Shown one piece after another: positions 55,814 to 64,000 of a stretch of 64,000 nucleotides of DNA (its first letter is position 1; each line of letters begins with the position of its first letter). The translations under genes and the position numbers were made by a program. The DNA is taken from contig NZ_BMOT01000007.1 in NCBI RefSeq assembly GCF_014647215.1, positions 1-64,000 of the forward strand. Direction: 5' to 3'. The notes beneath the pieces are model-generated. The model had not been told where the DNA came from, searched no databases, and saw nothing but the letters and a program-made list of their open reading frames with translations. The stretch is from Shewanella aestuarii (lineage in GTDB: Bacteria > Pseudomonadota > Gammaproteobacteria > Enterobacterales > Shewanellaceae).

Positions 55814-57079
55814 ATGTCCCGAATTCTGTATTCCATTTTTTTATATCTCCTATTTCCATTGGTTGTGATTTATTTTGGTGTGCGTGCCTACAAGAGCCAA
55901 GATTATCGCAGTCGTTGGAATGAACGCTTTGGATTGTGCAAATGGAGTCAAACCGATGTTATCTTTCATTGTGTCTCCATGGGCGAAACCCTAGCCGCAG
56001 TGCCTTTAATTAAAAAGTTGATGGCCACTTACCCGGATTATCGATTTACCATTACCACCACAAGCCCAACAGGTTCTAATGAGGTGATTAAAGCTTTTGG
56101 TGATAGCGTGCAGCATTGCTATTTGCCTTTAGATTTTTCTTACGCCGTGAAACGTTTTTTACGTCAAACCCAGCCCAAAATGCTTATCATCATGGAAACC
56201 GAATTGTGGCCAAACTTATTGTATTTTGCCGATAAACAACGGGTGCAATTGGTGCTAGCCAATGCACGCCTTTCGGCAAAATCAGCGCAAAAATATCAAG
56301 ATAAAGCATGGTTAACTCAGCCGATGCTTAAACGATTAACTGTCCTTGCTGTGCAAACGCAAACAGAGGCTGACCGTTTTGCAGCATTAGGTATTGCACC
56401 AGAAAAAATACAGGTTTGTGGTAGTGTAAAGTTTGATTTGAGCGTTGATCCGCTAAAACAGCAGCAAGCGCTATCACTCAGGCAACAATGGCAGCGCGCA
56501 GATGCGCCTGTTTGGGTTGCAGGCAGTGTTCATCCGGGCGAGTTTGATGCCATGCTGAATGTGCATAAGCAAATTTTAGCAATATATCCTAATGCATTAT
56601 TGATTATGGCTCCGCGCCATCCTGAGCAGTTTAACTTGGCGGCGATTACTGTTACTCAATCGGGATTACAGCTAGCGCGTCGCAGCATGAATGACGAAGT
56701 GAATCAACACACTCAGGTTTTACTCGGCGATACTATGGGAGAGCTAGTTATGCTGTATGGCGCAGCAGATCAAGCTTTTGTTGGAGGCACCTTAATTGAT
56801 AATGGTGGTCATAACCCTTTAGAACCCGCGGCGATGGGGCTAACTGTGACTGTAGGGCCTAGTCACTGGGATTTTGCTGAAATTACCGCATTGCTTGAAC
56901 ATGCGGGAGGGCTAAAAGTGGTTGCTAATGCAGATGCATTAGCGACTACCTTATTGCATTATTTTGATGATAGCGCAGCCTACCGACTGGCGGTTAAAGC
57001 TGCAACCAATGTCGTCGAGCAGAACCGCGGTGCCTTAGAAAAGCAGTACCAACTTATTGCGCAGCGTTTAAAAGAGTAA
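55814..57079 (+). CDS. waaA: 3-deoxy-D-manno-octulosonic acid transferase (Kdo transferase)
   Basis: 421-residue membrane-associated GT30 enzyme that adds Kdo from CMP-Kdo to lipid IVA. N-terminal membrane anchor (about 3-22), then RWNERFGLCKW, FHCVSMGETLAAVPLIKKL (the catalytic-Glu region), ITTTSPTGSNEV and GHNPLEPAAMGLTVTVGP near the C terminus. Kdo kinase KdkA is encoded convergently next door, which suggests one Kdo that is then phosphorylated, as in Haemophilus, Vibrio and Shewanella. Confidence 0.95.
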   Translation: MSRILYSIFLYLLFPLVVIYFGVRAYKSQDYRSRWNERFGLCKWSQTDVIFHCVSMGETLAAVPLIKKLMATYPDYRFTITTTSPTGSNEVIKAFGDSVQHCYLPLDFSYAVKRFLRQTQPKMLIIMETELWPNLLYFADKQRVQLVLANARLSAKSAQKYQDKAWLTQPMLKRLTVLAVQTQTEADRFAALGIAPEKIQVCGSVKFDLSVDPLKQQQALSLRQQWQRADAPVWVAGSVHPGEFDAMLNVHKQILAIYPNALLIMAPRHPEQFNLAAITVTQSGLQLARRSMNDEVNQHTQVLLGDTMGELVMLYGAADQAFVGGTLIDNGGHNPLEPAAMGLTVTVGPSHWDFAEITALLEHAGGLKVVANADALATTLLHYFDDSAAYRLAVKAATNVVEQNRGALEKQYQLIAQRLKE

Positions 57080-57084
57080 CCCTA

Positions 57085-57819
57085 TTACAGGTTAATGGGG
57101 TTAAGTGTTTGATACCCATTGAGTAATTGCTGCCAGTTTTGACTATTGAATTGTAAAGCTGCAAGCTTTGTTTGTTCTTTATTAAATGAGCGCAGCAACC
57201 TTTGCAAGTTAGCCTGTTGCCACTTGGCGTGCGGTGATTTTATTTCACCGCGGTCAAAATCAATCAAATAAAATTGCTCATCAGTGATCAGAATGTTTTT
57301 TGCGTTAAGATCGGCATGGTACACACCTCTGAGATGAAATTTAGCAATGGTCTCGCCTAACTTATACCAAAGCGTGTTATCCATAGTGTGGTGCGCTAAA
57401 TGTGCCACCAGATCTTTGGCACCACTAACCCGCTCAATAATGATATCGGCTCGATACCATAAACCAAAGCGTTCAATTTTGGCCGCGATAGGATTAGGTA
57501 CCGCAAAGCCTTCTTGGTAAAGCTGGGCTAATAAAGCCAATTCAGCATAAGCGCGAGTCCGGCTTAATCCTGTATAAAGATAGGCATCGCGGCTAAACTT
57601 CTCCATCAACCCACCACGCCAATAATGGCGTAAAACCCATTGTTGATGTCGGTGCTCAGCGCTAGTTTGCACAAACCAAGTGGTATAACGTCCCTTTGAT
57701 TGACCTACAACGGCATTTTGGCTTTGCCAATATTCAACCGTGAAGCTATCGGCAGTTAATTGTTTGGCCGATGGTGGGCACCAAGCGATGACGCCATTGG
57801 AGATAAATTTTACCTGCAT
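57085..57819 (-). CDS. kdkA: Kdo kinase KdkA
   Basis: 244-residue kinase-like fold protein that phosphorylates the 4-hydroxyl of the single Kdo. The catalytic loop is YHADLNAKNILI and the metal Asp in YLIDFDRGEI; HYWRGGLMEKFSRDAYLY is typical of KdkA rather than WaaP. It converges on waaA with a 5-bp gap; the two reading frames share overlapping inverted repeats (AACCC / GGGTT) at the junction. It faces away from the GT9 gene. Confidence 0.93.
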   Translation of the reverse strand: MQVKFISNGVIAWCPPSAKQLTADSFTVEYWQSQNAVVGQSKGRYTTWFVQTSAEHRHQQWVLRHYWRGGLMEKFSRDAYLYTGLSRTRAYAELALLAQLYQEGFAVPNPIAAKIERFGLWYRADIIIERVSGAKDLVAHLAHHTMDNTLWYKLGETIAKFHLRGVYHADLNAKNILITDEQFYLIDFDRGEIKSPHAKWQQANLQRLLRSFNKEQTKLAALQFNSQNWQQLLNGYQTLNPINL

Positions 57820-57921
57820 GAATACTTGATAACCCTGCTAGATCAAAAACACATTATACCTTAAGATCGCAGACTTGCATTCACTGGCAACGTAGCTTGC
57901 TTAACCTAATGTTGGATACCG

Positions 57922-58974
57922 ATGACGTTTGACCCTAAGAACATGAAATCCTTATGCCTTTTAAGGTTGTCTGCCATTGGGGACGTGTGCCATGCCGTGG
58001 CTATGGTTCAGGCTATTCAGCGTGAATATCCTCAGTTACCCATTACCTGGGTGATAGGTAAAGTTGAATACCAGTTACTAAAACATCTGCCAGGGATTAC
58101 TTTTGTTATTTTCGATAAATCAAAAGGCTGGCGAAGTTATACCGCTTTGCGCAAAGCATTGGCTGGGCAAAATTTTGATGTGTTACTGCATATGCAGGTA
58201 GCATTAAGGGCAACAATCGCCTCATTAATGATTAAGGCTAAAGTGCGCATTGGTTTTGATAAAAAACGCGCCAAAGAAGGCCAGTGGTTAGTAACAAACC
58301 ATGCCATTTCTGCGCAGGAAAAACCCCATGTTTTAGATGGTTTTATGGGTTTTGCCAAACGTATTGGCGTGAAGGATATTACCCCTCGTTGGCATATTCC
58401 GGTACCACAAGCTGACCAGGATTATGCTCAAGCAATGATCGCCGATAACGAAAACGTTTTAGTTATCTGTCCTGCAGCCAGTAAAGCTGAGCGTAATTGG
58501 TTACCTGAACGGTATGCTGCAATGGCTGAGCACGCCGTACTTAAGGGATACCGTGTGATCTTGTGTGGTGGACCTAGTGAGTTAGAGCGCAATTTAGCGG
58601 CAAGTATTATTGAACATGCACAATGTAATATTGATAATATTATAGGTAAAACCACCTTAACCCAGCTACTTGCGGTATTAAAGCGCGCAAAAATTGTCGT
58701 GGCTCCTGATACTGGCCCCTTGCATATGGCAGTTACCCAGGGCACTGCCGTGATTGGCTTGTATGCTCACTCTAACCCTGGCAGAACCGGCCCCTATTTT
58801 TATCGTGAAAACACCGTCAGTGTTTACCCGCAAGCGATAGCTCCGCAAGTTCAGGGTGATATTCCTTGGGGAAAAAGGGCAAAAGGGGAAAATTTAATGG
58901 AAATGATAGCGCTAGATAGCGTTATTCAAGCGTTCGATCGCATTTCATCTTCAGCATATAAATGGTATAAATAG
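57922..58974 (+). CDS. GT9 heptosyltransferase-like protein
   Basis: 350 residues of glycosyltransferase family 9. N-terminal ICLLRLSAIGDVCHAVAMVQ-like segment is here LCLLRLSAIGDVCHAVAM; the family C-terminal motif VVAPDTGPLHMAVTQGTAVIG is clear, as is CPAASKAERNWLPERYAAM. GT9 enzymes add heptose to the inner core of lipopolysaccharide. It is not assigned to WaaC, WaaF or WaaQ by sequence. The next GT gene follows at 59089, with the same orientation and a 114-bp gap. Confidence 0.87.
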   Translation: MTFDPKNMKSLCLLRLSAIGDVCHAVAMVQAIQREYPQLPITWVIGKVEYQLLKHLPGITFVIFDKSKGWRSYTALRKALAGQNFDVLLHMQVALRATIASLMIKAKVRIGFDKKRAKEGQWLVTNHAISAQEKPHVLDGFMGFAKRIGVKDITPRWHIPVPQADQDYAQAMIADNENVLVICPAASKAERNWLPERYAAMAEHAVLKGYRVILCGGPSELERNLAASIIEHAQCNIDNIIGKTTLTQLLAVLKRAKIVVAPDTGPLHMAVTQGTAVIGLYAHSNPGRTGPYFYRENTVSVYPQAIAPQVQGDIPWGKRAKGENLMEMIALDSVIQAFDRISSSAYKWYK

Positions 58975-59088
58975 CCTCTTCGTTTGTTTATCTTAGTGCA
59001 TTAATACTCGCTTTATGGATGAGTATCGAGTTGTGTTAATTATGGAAAATTGTAATTGCCTACTTTATGTAGCAATGGGAAATGTTTA

Positions 59089-60168
59089 ATGCCAAAAGCG
59101 CCTGTAATTTTGTTTGTGCCAGTTTCTTCAGAAGAAGGAATTGGGGAATATATGCGCTCAAAAATTGTGGCTGATGCAATTGTTGCGCGCTGGCCAGATG
59201 CCCATATTGAGTTTGTGCTAAACAGTTTTGCACCGTATGCCAATGCTTGCCCTTATCCCGCTCACTTAGTCAATGACACACCGACAAAGCGTATCAAAGA
59301 AGTTAATCAACTTGTCACGCGTCTTAAACCAGATTTAGTTATTTTTGATGCTGCGGGGAGAAAAGCACAATTAAAACATGCGTATAACTGTGGTGCTAAA
59401 GTGGTTTTTGTCAGTCAGCATAGACGCAAGCGTGCTCGCGGAATGAAAATTGAGCGAGCTTTAGTGACCCATAGTCACTGGGTGGTACAGCCTGAATTTG
59501 TTATCGGTGACATTACCGCATTTGATAAATTTAAACTCAACCTTATCAAGCGACCTTTACCTATTTTTACCGGTTCTATTTTTGCTAAGCCTGATCAACA
59601 ACGTTTGCAGCAATTACAAACACACTATGGCATTAAGCCTGGGCAGTATTTAGTGTATAGCTCGGGATCAGGAGGCCATAAAGTGGGAGGCGATTATGCT
59701 GCTGATATTTTTGCTCACACCGCAGCCAATGTTTTCAAGCTAACCGGTATACCCAGTTTAATGGTTTTTGGGCCTAACTATCCTAAAGCGTTACCTGAAA
59801 TGGAAGGCGTGATTGCGATCCCGGCATTATCGAGCATCGACTTTATCAGTTTACTGAGTCAAGCTCAGGCGGCGGTGCTCAGTGGTGGTGATACGCTATT
59901 ACAGGCGATTGCCTTAAATATCCCCACGCTTGCGGTTGCAGTATCAAAGGATCAACCCAGCCGAATCAAACAGTGTGTCCAGCATCAATTAGTGTTGGGC
60001 TGCGATATCAATGTAAAAGATATGAGCCTCACGGCAAGCTTATTAGTCGACGTCGGAACTAGACAAAAACTGATTGATGAAATGCAGCAACAGGGTGATG
60101 CTGAGGGGTTGGATATTTGCATGGCTGAGATCACTCGTTTATTAGGCGAGACAGTTAACAATGTCTAA
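59089..60168 (+). CDS. MurG/GT28-like glycosyltransferase
   Basis: 359 residues. The start MPKAPVILFVPVSSEEGIGE shows a Rossmann strand and loop; the C-terminal half contains VVLSGGDTLLQAIALN-like donor-binding features (AAVLSGGDTLLQAIALNIPT) and PSRIKQCVQHQLVLG, resembling GT28/MurG and LPS-core transferases. No exact assignment. The start at 59089 is preferred to a TTG at 59056. It overlaps the next gene by eight bases. Confidence 0.75.
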   Translation: MPKAPVILFVPVSSEEGIGEYMRSKIVADAIVARWPDAHIEFVLNSFAPYANACPYPAHLVNDTPTKRIKEVNQLVTRLKPDLVIFDAAGRKAQLKHAYNCGAKVVFVSQHRRKRARGMKIERALVTHSHWVVQPEFVIGDITAFDKFKLNLIKRPLPIFTGSIFAKPDQQRLQQLQTHYGIKPGQYLVYSSGSGGHKVGGDYAADIFAHTAANVFKLTGIPSLMVFGPNYPKALPEMEGVIAIPALSSIDFISLLSQAQAAVLSGGDTLLQAIALNIPTLAVAVSKDQPSRIKQCVQHQLVLGCDINVKDMSLTASLLVDVGTRQKLIDEMQQQGDAEGLDICMAEITRLLGETVNNV

Positions 60169-61252
60169 AAGAATTGCACTGGCCATTGATAGTTTGGCGG
60201 GTGGTGGCGCTGAAAAAATTGTTCTCACGCTTGCCCGCGAATTTAAACGCCTAGGACATGAGCCGCATATTTTAGTGTTAAGCCCGCATTGTGATTACGC
60301 TTTGCCTGCTGATATTCCGGTGCACTTTTGTTTTGATAAAGGCCAACGTCATATTGATGGGCTGTTGACACAACATCTAGCGGTGAAAAAGGTTAAACAA
60401 TGGATAGCCAGTTTATCGAGCCTGTTAGGAGCGTTTGATGTTTTTTTCTCCAACCTAGATAGAACAAATTTATTATTGACCAAAGCTCAAGTACAGCCAC
60501 TGTATTGCGTTATTCACAATGCCATTGAAGAAGAGCTCAAGCGTGAGTTAAAACTCGGACCTTTGGCATATTTGGCAATGTGGCGCGCAAAAAAAGCATT
60601 AAATCACCAGCAGTTAATTACAGTGTCAAAAGGCATTGAAAACGACATTATCCAGCGAAAGCGTATTCAACCAGCATCGATTCAAACCATATATAACCCG
60701 TTCGATATTGATGCTATTCGTCACAGTGCTGAATTACCGAATATTGAGATCCCAGACGGAGATTACATTATTCATGTGGGCCGGGTGGCCAAGCAAAAGC
60801 GCCACGATGTGCTTTTAAGTGCATTTGCTAAGATGCAGACTCAATTACCCTTAGTCTTGTTATGTAATAAGCCTCGTAAAGCTTTGGCGTTAGCCAAAAA
60901 ATACGGCGTTGCAGACAGGGTAATTTGTCCAGGATTTCAGGATAATCCATTTCCGTGGATTAAAAATGCGCGTTTATTAGTATTAAGCTCTGATTATGAA
61001 GGCTTTGGCAATGTCATTATGGAAAGCTTGATCTGTAATACACCAGTTGTCAGTACCGATTGTCCGTTCGGCCCCAATGAAATACTCACCCAGGCCTTTG
61101 CGCAGTTTTTAGTGCCTAGGCGTGAGCCTGCTACTTTAGCGGATAAAATGGAACAAGCATTAGTGGCTTATCCTCCTATTGGTGACACAGACATATTCAG
61201 AAAGATTGATATTGAATATAGCGCCACTCAGTACTTAAAACTGATTCCCTAA
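60161..61252 (+). CDS. GT4-family glycosyltransferase
   Basis: 363 residues with the GT-B fold: N-terminal ALAIDSLAGGGAEKIVLTLA (Gly-rich acceptor loop), and C-terminal donor motifs IIHVGRVAKQKRHDVLLSAF and SSDYEGFGNVIMESL (the E-x7-E motif). Likely an LPS core or surface-glycan sugar transferase; the specific sugar cannot be read. The eight-base overlap with the previous gene indicates coupled translation. Confidence 0.9.
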   Translation: MSKRIALAIDSLAGGGAEKIVLTLAREFKRLGHEPHILVLSPHCDYALPADIPVHFCFDKGQRHIDGLLTQHLAVKKVKQWIASLSSLLGAFDVFFSNLDRTNLLLTKAQVQPLYCVIHNAIEEELKRELKLGPLAYLAMWRAKKALNHQQLITVSKGIENDIIQRKRIQPASIQTIYNPFDIDAIRHSAELPNIEIPDGDYIIHVGRVAKQKRHDVLLSAFAKMQTQLPLVLLCNKPRKALALAKKYGVADRVICPGFQDNPFPWIKNARLLVLSSDYEGFGNVIMESLICNTPVVSTDCPFGPNEILTQAFAQFLVPRREPATLADKMEQALVAYPPIGDTDIFRKIDIEYSATQYLKLIP

Positions 61253-61268
61253 CTCATTTCAAGTCAGC

Positions 61269-62075
61269 TTATTTTTGCACAAACTCATTCAGACCTAAGG
61301 TGCAGGCAATGCTTTTACTCATCTGAATATGTTTGAGTCGCTTTTCATTTCGACCGAGATTTTTTCGGCAGTTTTCTTGGTGGGCTAAATGATAGGCTAC
61401 AGCATAAAACTTCGCTGTTTTACGACGCCTGCCTAAATTGATAAGGCGTTGAGCAAACTCTTGGTCTTCTGGTCCCCAGCCTTCAAATTCTGCATTAAAG
61501 CCATTAATATCAATAGCATCTTGTCGCCAAAAAGCCATGTTACACCCATGAATACCTGTTATTGAATCAGGCGATTTCATGCTAAGCTTTTTATGCAACC
61601 ATAAACATCGAATGCTGAGTTCTCTGCCACGCGTTATACCTTGGCTAAAAAATGATAGTGGTTTTGAGGTTGTTTTGTGAGTCTGTAAAAGTTGCTCGCT
61701 AAGAGGGTAACCCAGTTTGACCCTTTTCCCGGTAACGAAATAACCCGGTTGAGCAATCTTAAGATGATCGGCGATAAAATGTTTATCTAGTACCATGTCA
61801 CCATCGATTAAAATAAGGTAGTCATGACTCGCTAAGGCAATGGCTTTGTTTCGACTACGGGAGAGTCTGAAACCTATATCTTCTTGCCAGCTATGAATTA
61901 TTGGTATTGAAAACTGAGGACGCAATAAGGCAATTAATATGGCGGTTTCTTCAGTTGAACCATCATCGGCAATGATAATTTCATCGGGCAAGTGTTGCTG
62001 GGTTAATACGCTAAGTAATACGGTTTTTAATGCAGCAGTCCAATTATAAGTCGTTATGATTAAGGTTGTTTTCAT
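61269..62075 (-). CDS. GT2-family glycosyltransferase
   Basis: 268-residue GT-A enzyme: IITTYNWTAALKTVLLSVL, IIADDGSTEETAIL, the metal motif LILIDGDMVLD, and a galactosyltransferase-like C-terminal segment FEGWGPEDQEFAQRLINLG. No transmembrane region. Transcribed toward the GT4 gene with a 16-bp gap, so it is not in the same transcript but belongs to the same surface-glycan region. Possibly a galactosyl or GalNAc transferase by the C-terminal family; not proven. Confidence 0.87.
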   Translation of the reverse strand: MKTTLIITTYNWTAALKTVLLSVLTQQHLPDEIIIADDGSTEETAILIALLRPQFSIPIIHSWQEDIGFRLSRSRNKAIALASHDYLILIDGDMVLDKHFIADHLKIAQPGYFVTGKRVKLGYPLSEQLLQTHKTTSKPLSFFSQGITRGRELSIRCLWLHKKLSMKSPDSITGIHGCNMAFWRQDAIDINGFNAEFEGWGPEDQEFAQRLINLGRRRKTAKFYAVAYHLAHQENCRKNLGRNEKRLKHIQMSKSIACTLGLNEFVQK

Positions 62076-62892
<817 letters not shown>

Positions 62893-62896
62893 CGTT

Positions 62897-64000
62897 ATGT
62901 TAAATGGATTTAAACCCTCTTTATTGGCGATGGCTTTATCAATGTTAGCCGTATCCCAAAGTGATCAAGTACAAGCCGCCCCTTGGGTTGATACGTCAGA
63001 TATTTATTTAAGAGCCGATATTCAAGCATTGGCTGATGCAGGTGTGATCACTGTGCCTGTGAACACTTATCCACTAATGTGGTCTGGGATTGGTGCTGAT
63101 TTAAACAAAGCTGAACCGTCATTGATGTCAGCTGATCTTGTTGATGCTTTTGCGCGAGTGAATTTTTATTACCAAAATGCCATGAATAATCGTGGTAATA
63201 CCAAGGTAAAAGCGATTGCTGCGACCGACTCTGCACGTTTTCAACATTTTGGTTCTGATTACCGTGAAAAAGGTGAGTTAATCGGTAGCCATGAATATAT
63301 GGGCGAACGCTTCGCTTATAAGGTCAGTGCCTCTGCGAATTACGATCCATTAGACGATAAAGAAGTCCGTTTAGACGACTCTTATTTTGCCATGGTAATG
63401 GGAAACTGGATTGTAACTGCTGGTACCTTGAACCAGTGGTGGGGACCTGGATTTGATTCAGGGCTCATTAAGTCAAATAATGCCCGACCTACACCGTCTT
63501 TGATGCTCAGTCGTAATAATGCTGCAGCATTCGAAACGCCGTGGTTATCTTGGGTGGGCCCTTGGACATTAACCGCAGGTTTAAGTTTGCTTGAAAAAGA
63601 GCGTGCTGTGCCTAAGCCATTATTGTGGAATTTTCGCGGTACTATCAGACCTCTTAAACAGCTAGAATTAGGTGTGTCATGGACCACTATGTTTTGTGGT
63701 GAAGGCGAAGAGTGTGGTTTTTCAACCTTCTTTGATGCTATCAGTGGCGGTACTGAATGTGCTACCGGCGATGCAACCTGTGATCCATCGCTTGATACGA
63801 AAATTGGTAATCAGATGGCGGGTTTTGATGCACGTTATTCAGATACTTGGTTTAATGTTCCAGTTGGTTTGTACTTGGAGCGTACCTGTGAAGATTCAAG
63901 TGGTCCAGCACCATGGGATCTCGCTGACTGCGCTATGATGATTGGCGCAGATACTCGTTTTGCATTTGACAGCCAGCAATACAAATTATTTTTTGAATAT
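62897..64000 (+). CDS. Wzi-family capsule-assembly outer-membrane protein, 3' end beyond window
   Basis: The first 368 codons are open to the window edge; the stop is not present. Signal peptide (about 1-29, ending VQAAPW), then ADIQALADAGVITVPVNTYP, NYDPLDDKEVRLDDSYFA and ITAGTLNQWWGPGFDSGLIK here ITAGTLNQWWGPGFD, which is the Wzi-type hallmark. Wzi in E. coli is an 18-stranded lectin barrel that anchors capsule at the surface; many Shewanella relatives have no classical capsule. It starts only 5 bp after coaD's stop. Confidence 0.85.
   Translation, partial: MLNGFKPSLLAMALSMLAVSQSDQVQAAPWVDTSDIYLRADIQALADAGVITVPVNTYPLMWSGIGADLNKAEPSLMSADLVDAFARVNFYYQNAMNNRGNTKVKAIAATDSARFQHFGSDYREKGELIGSHEYMGERFAYKVSASANYDPLDDKEVRLDDSYFAMVMGNWIVTAGTLNQWWGPGFDSGLIKSNNARPTPSLMLSRNNAAAFETPWLSWVGPWTLTAGLSLLEKERAVPKPLLWNFRGTIRPLKQLELGVSWTTMFCGEGEECGFSTFFDAISGGTECATGDATCDPSLDTKIGNQMAGFDARYSDTWFNVPVGLYLERTCEDSSGPAPWDLADCAMMIGADTRFAFDSQQYKLFFEY

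Overview
The window looks like a piece of a Shewanella chromosome (marine gammaproteobacterium, low-to-mid GC). The reasons are the near-full-length matches in memory to Shewanella-type proteins, an octaheme tetrathionate reductase gene, a diheme cytochrome c4, KdkA-type Kdo kinase, and the gene order polA / Spot 42 / engB / CsrB-type RNA / yihI shared with other gammaproteobacteria. The species is not determined from sequence alone.

Layout. 1-0.6 kb: what appears to be the decayed tail of a ribosomal RNA operon, with a 5S rRNA remnant lacking its middle and a degenerate 122-bp tandem array that repeats the operon terminator. 0.75-6.2 kb: a YkgJ-like Cys protein and nsrR, facing a minus-strand group gpmM-envC-ctpA-yibQ-like (glycolysis and envelope/peptidoglycan remodelling). 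6.4-15.1 kb: rhodanese, secB-gpsA, a BaiN-type flavoprotein, a small lipoprotein, dcuB, an NlpC/P60 lipoprotein, mog and a CHASE4-GGDEF protein. 15.2-21.8 kb: a PspB-like small membrane protein, a NatAB-like exporter with a secreted hydrolase, and a YtrA-type GntR regulator with its own ABC pair. 21.9-29.5 kb: acyl-CoA ligase, two 4HBT thioesterases, small GNAT, mtnC, a degenerate secreted esterase and dCMP deaminase. 29.8-33.5 kb: monoheme cytochrome, outer-membrane porin and octaheme tetrathionate reductase, behind an FNR-type site. 33.6-39 kb: hutI and divergent hutC-hutU-hutH around a perfect 16-bp HutC operator. 39-43.7 kb: outer-membrane barrel, MscS channel, acyltransferase, DUF2489, yihI, methyltransferase.

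43.8-50 kb is a small-RNA-rich neighbourhood. It holds a CsrB/CsrC-family RNA with about 15 GGA motifs, cytochrome c4, engB, an apparently undescribed 113-nt RNA with its own sigma70-like promoter and terminator, Spot 42, a perfect 16-copy TGCTGA microsatellite, and polA. The unnamed RNA between engB and spf is the best candidate for something new.

50.5-64 kb: elbB, glpE-glpG, kbl-tdh (threonine to glycine), a TetR regulator, then a lipopolysaccharide core block (waaA, kdkA, four glycosyltransferases), coaD, and the first 368 codons of a Wzi-family outer-membrane protein that runs off the end.

All statements come from reading the sequence and remembered family knowledge; no database search was run.
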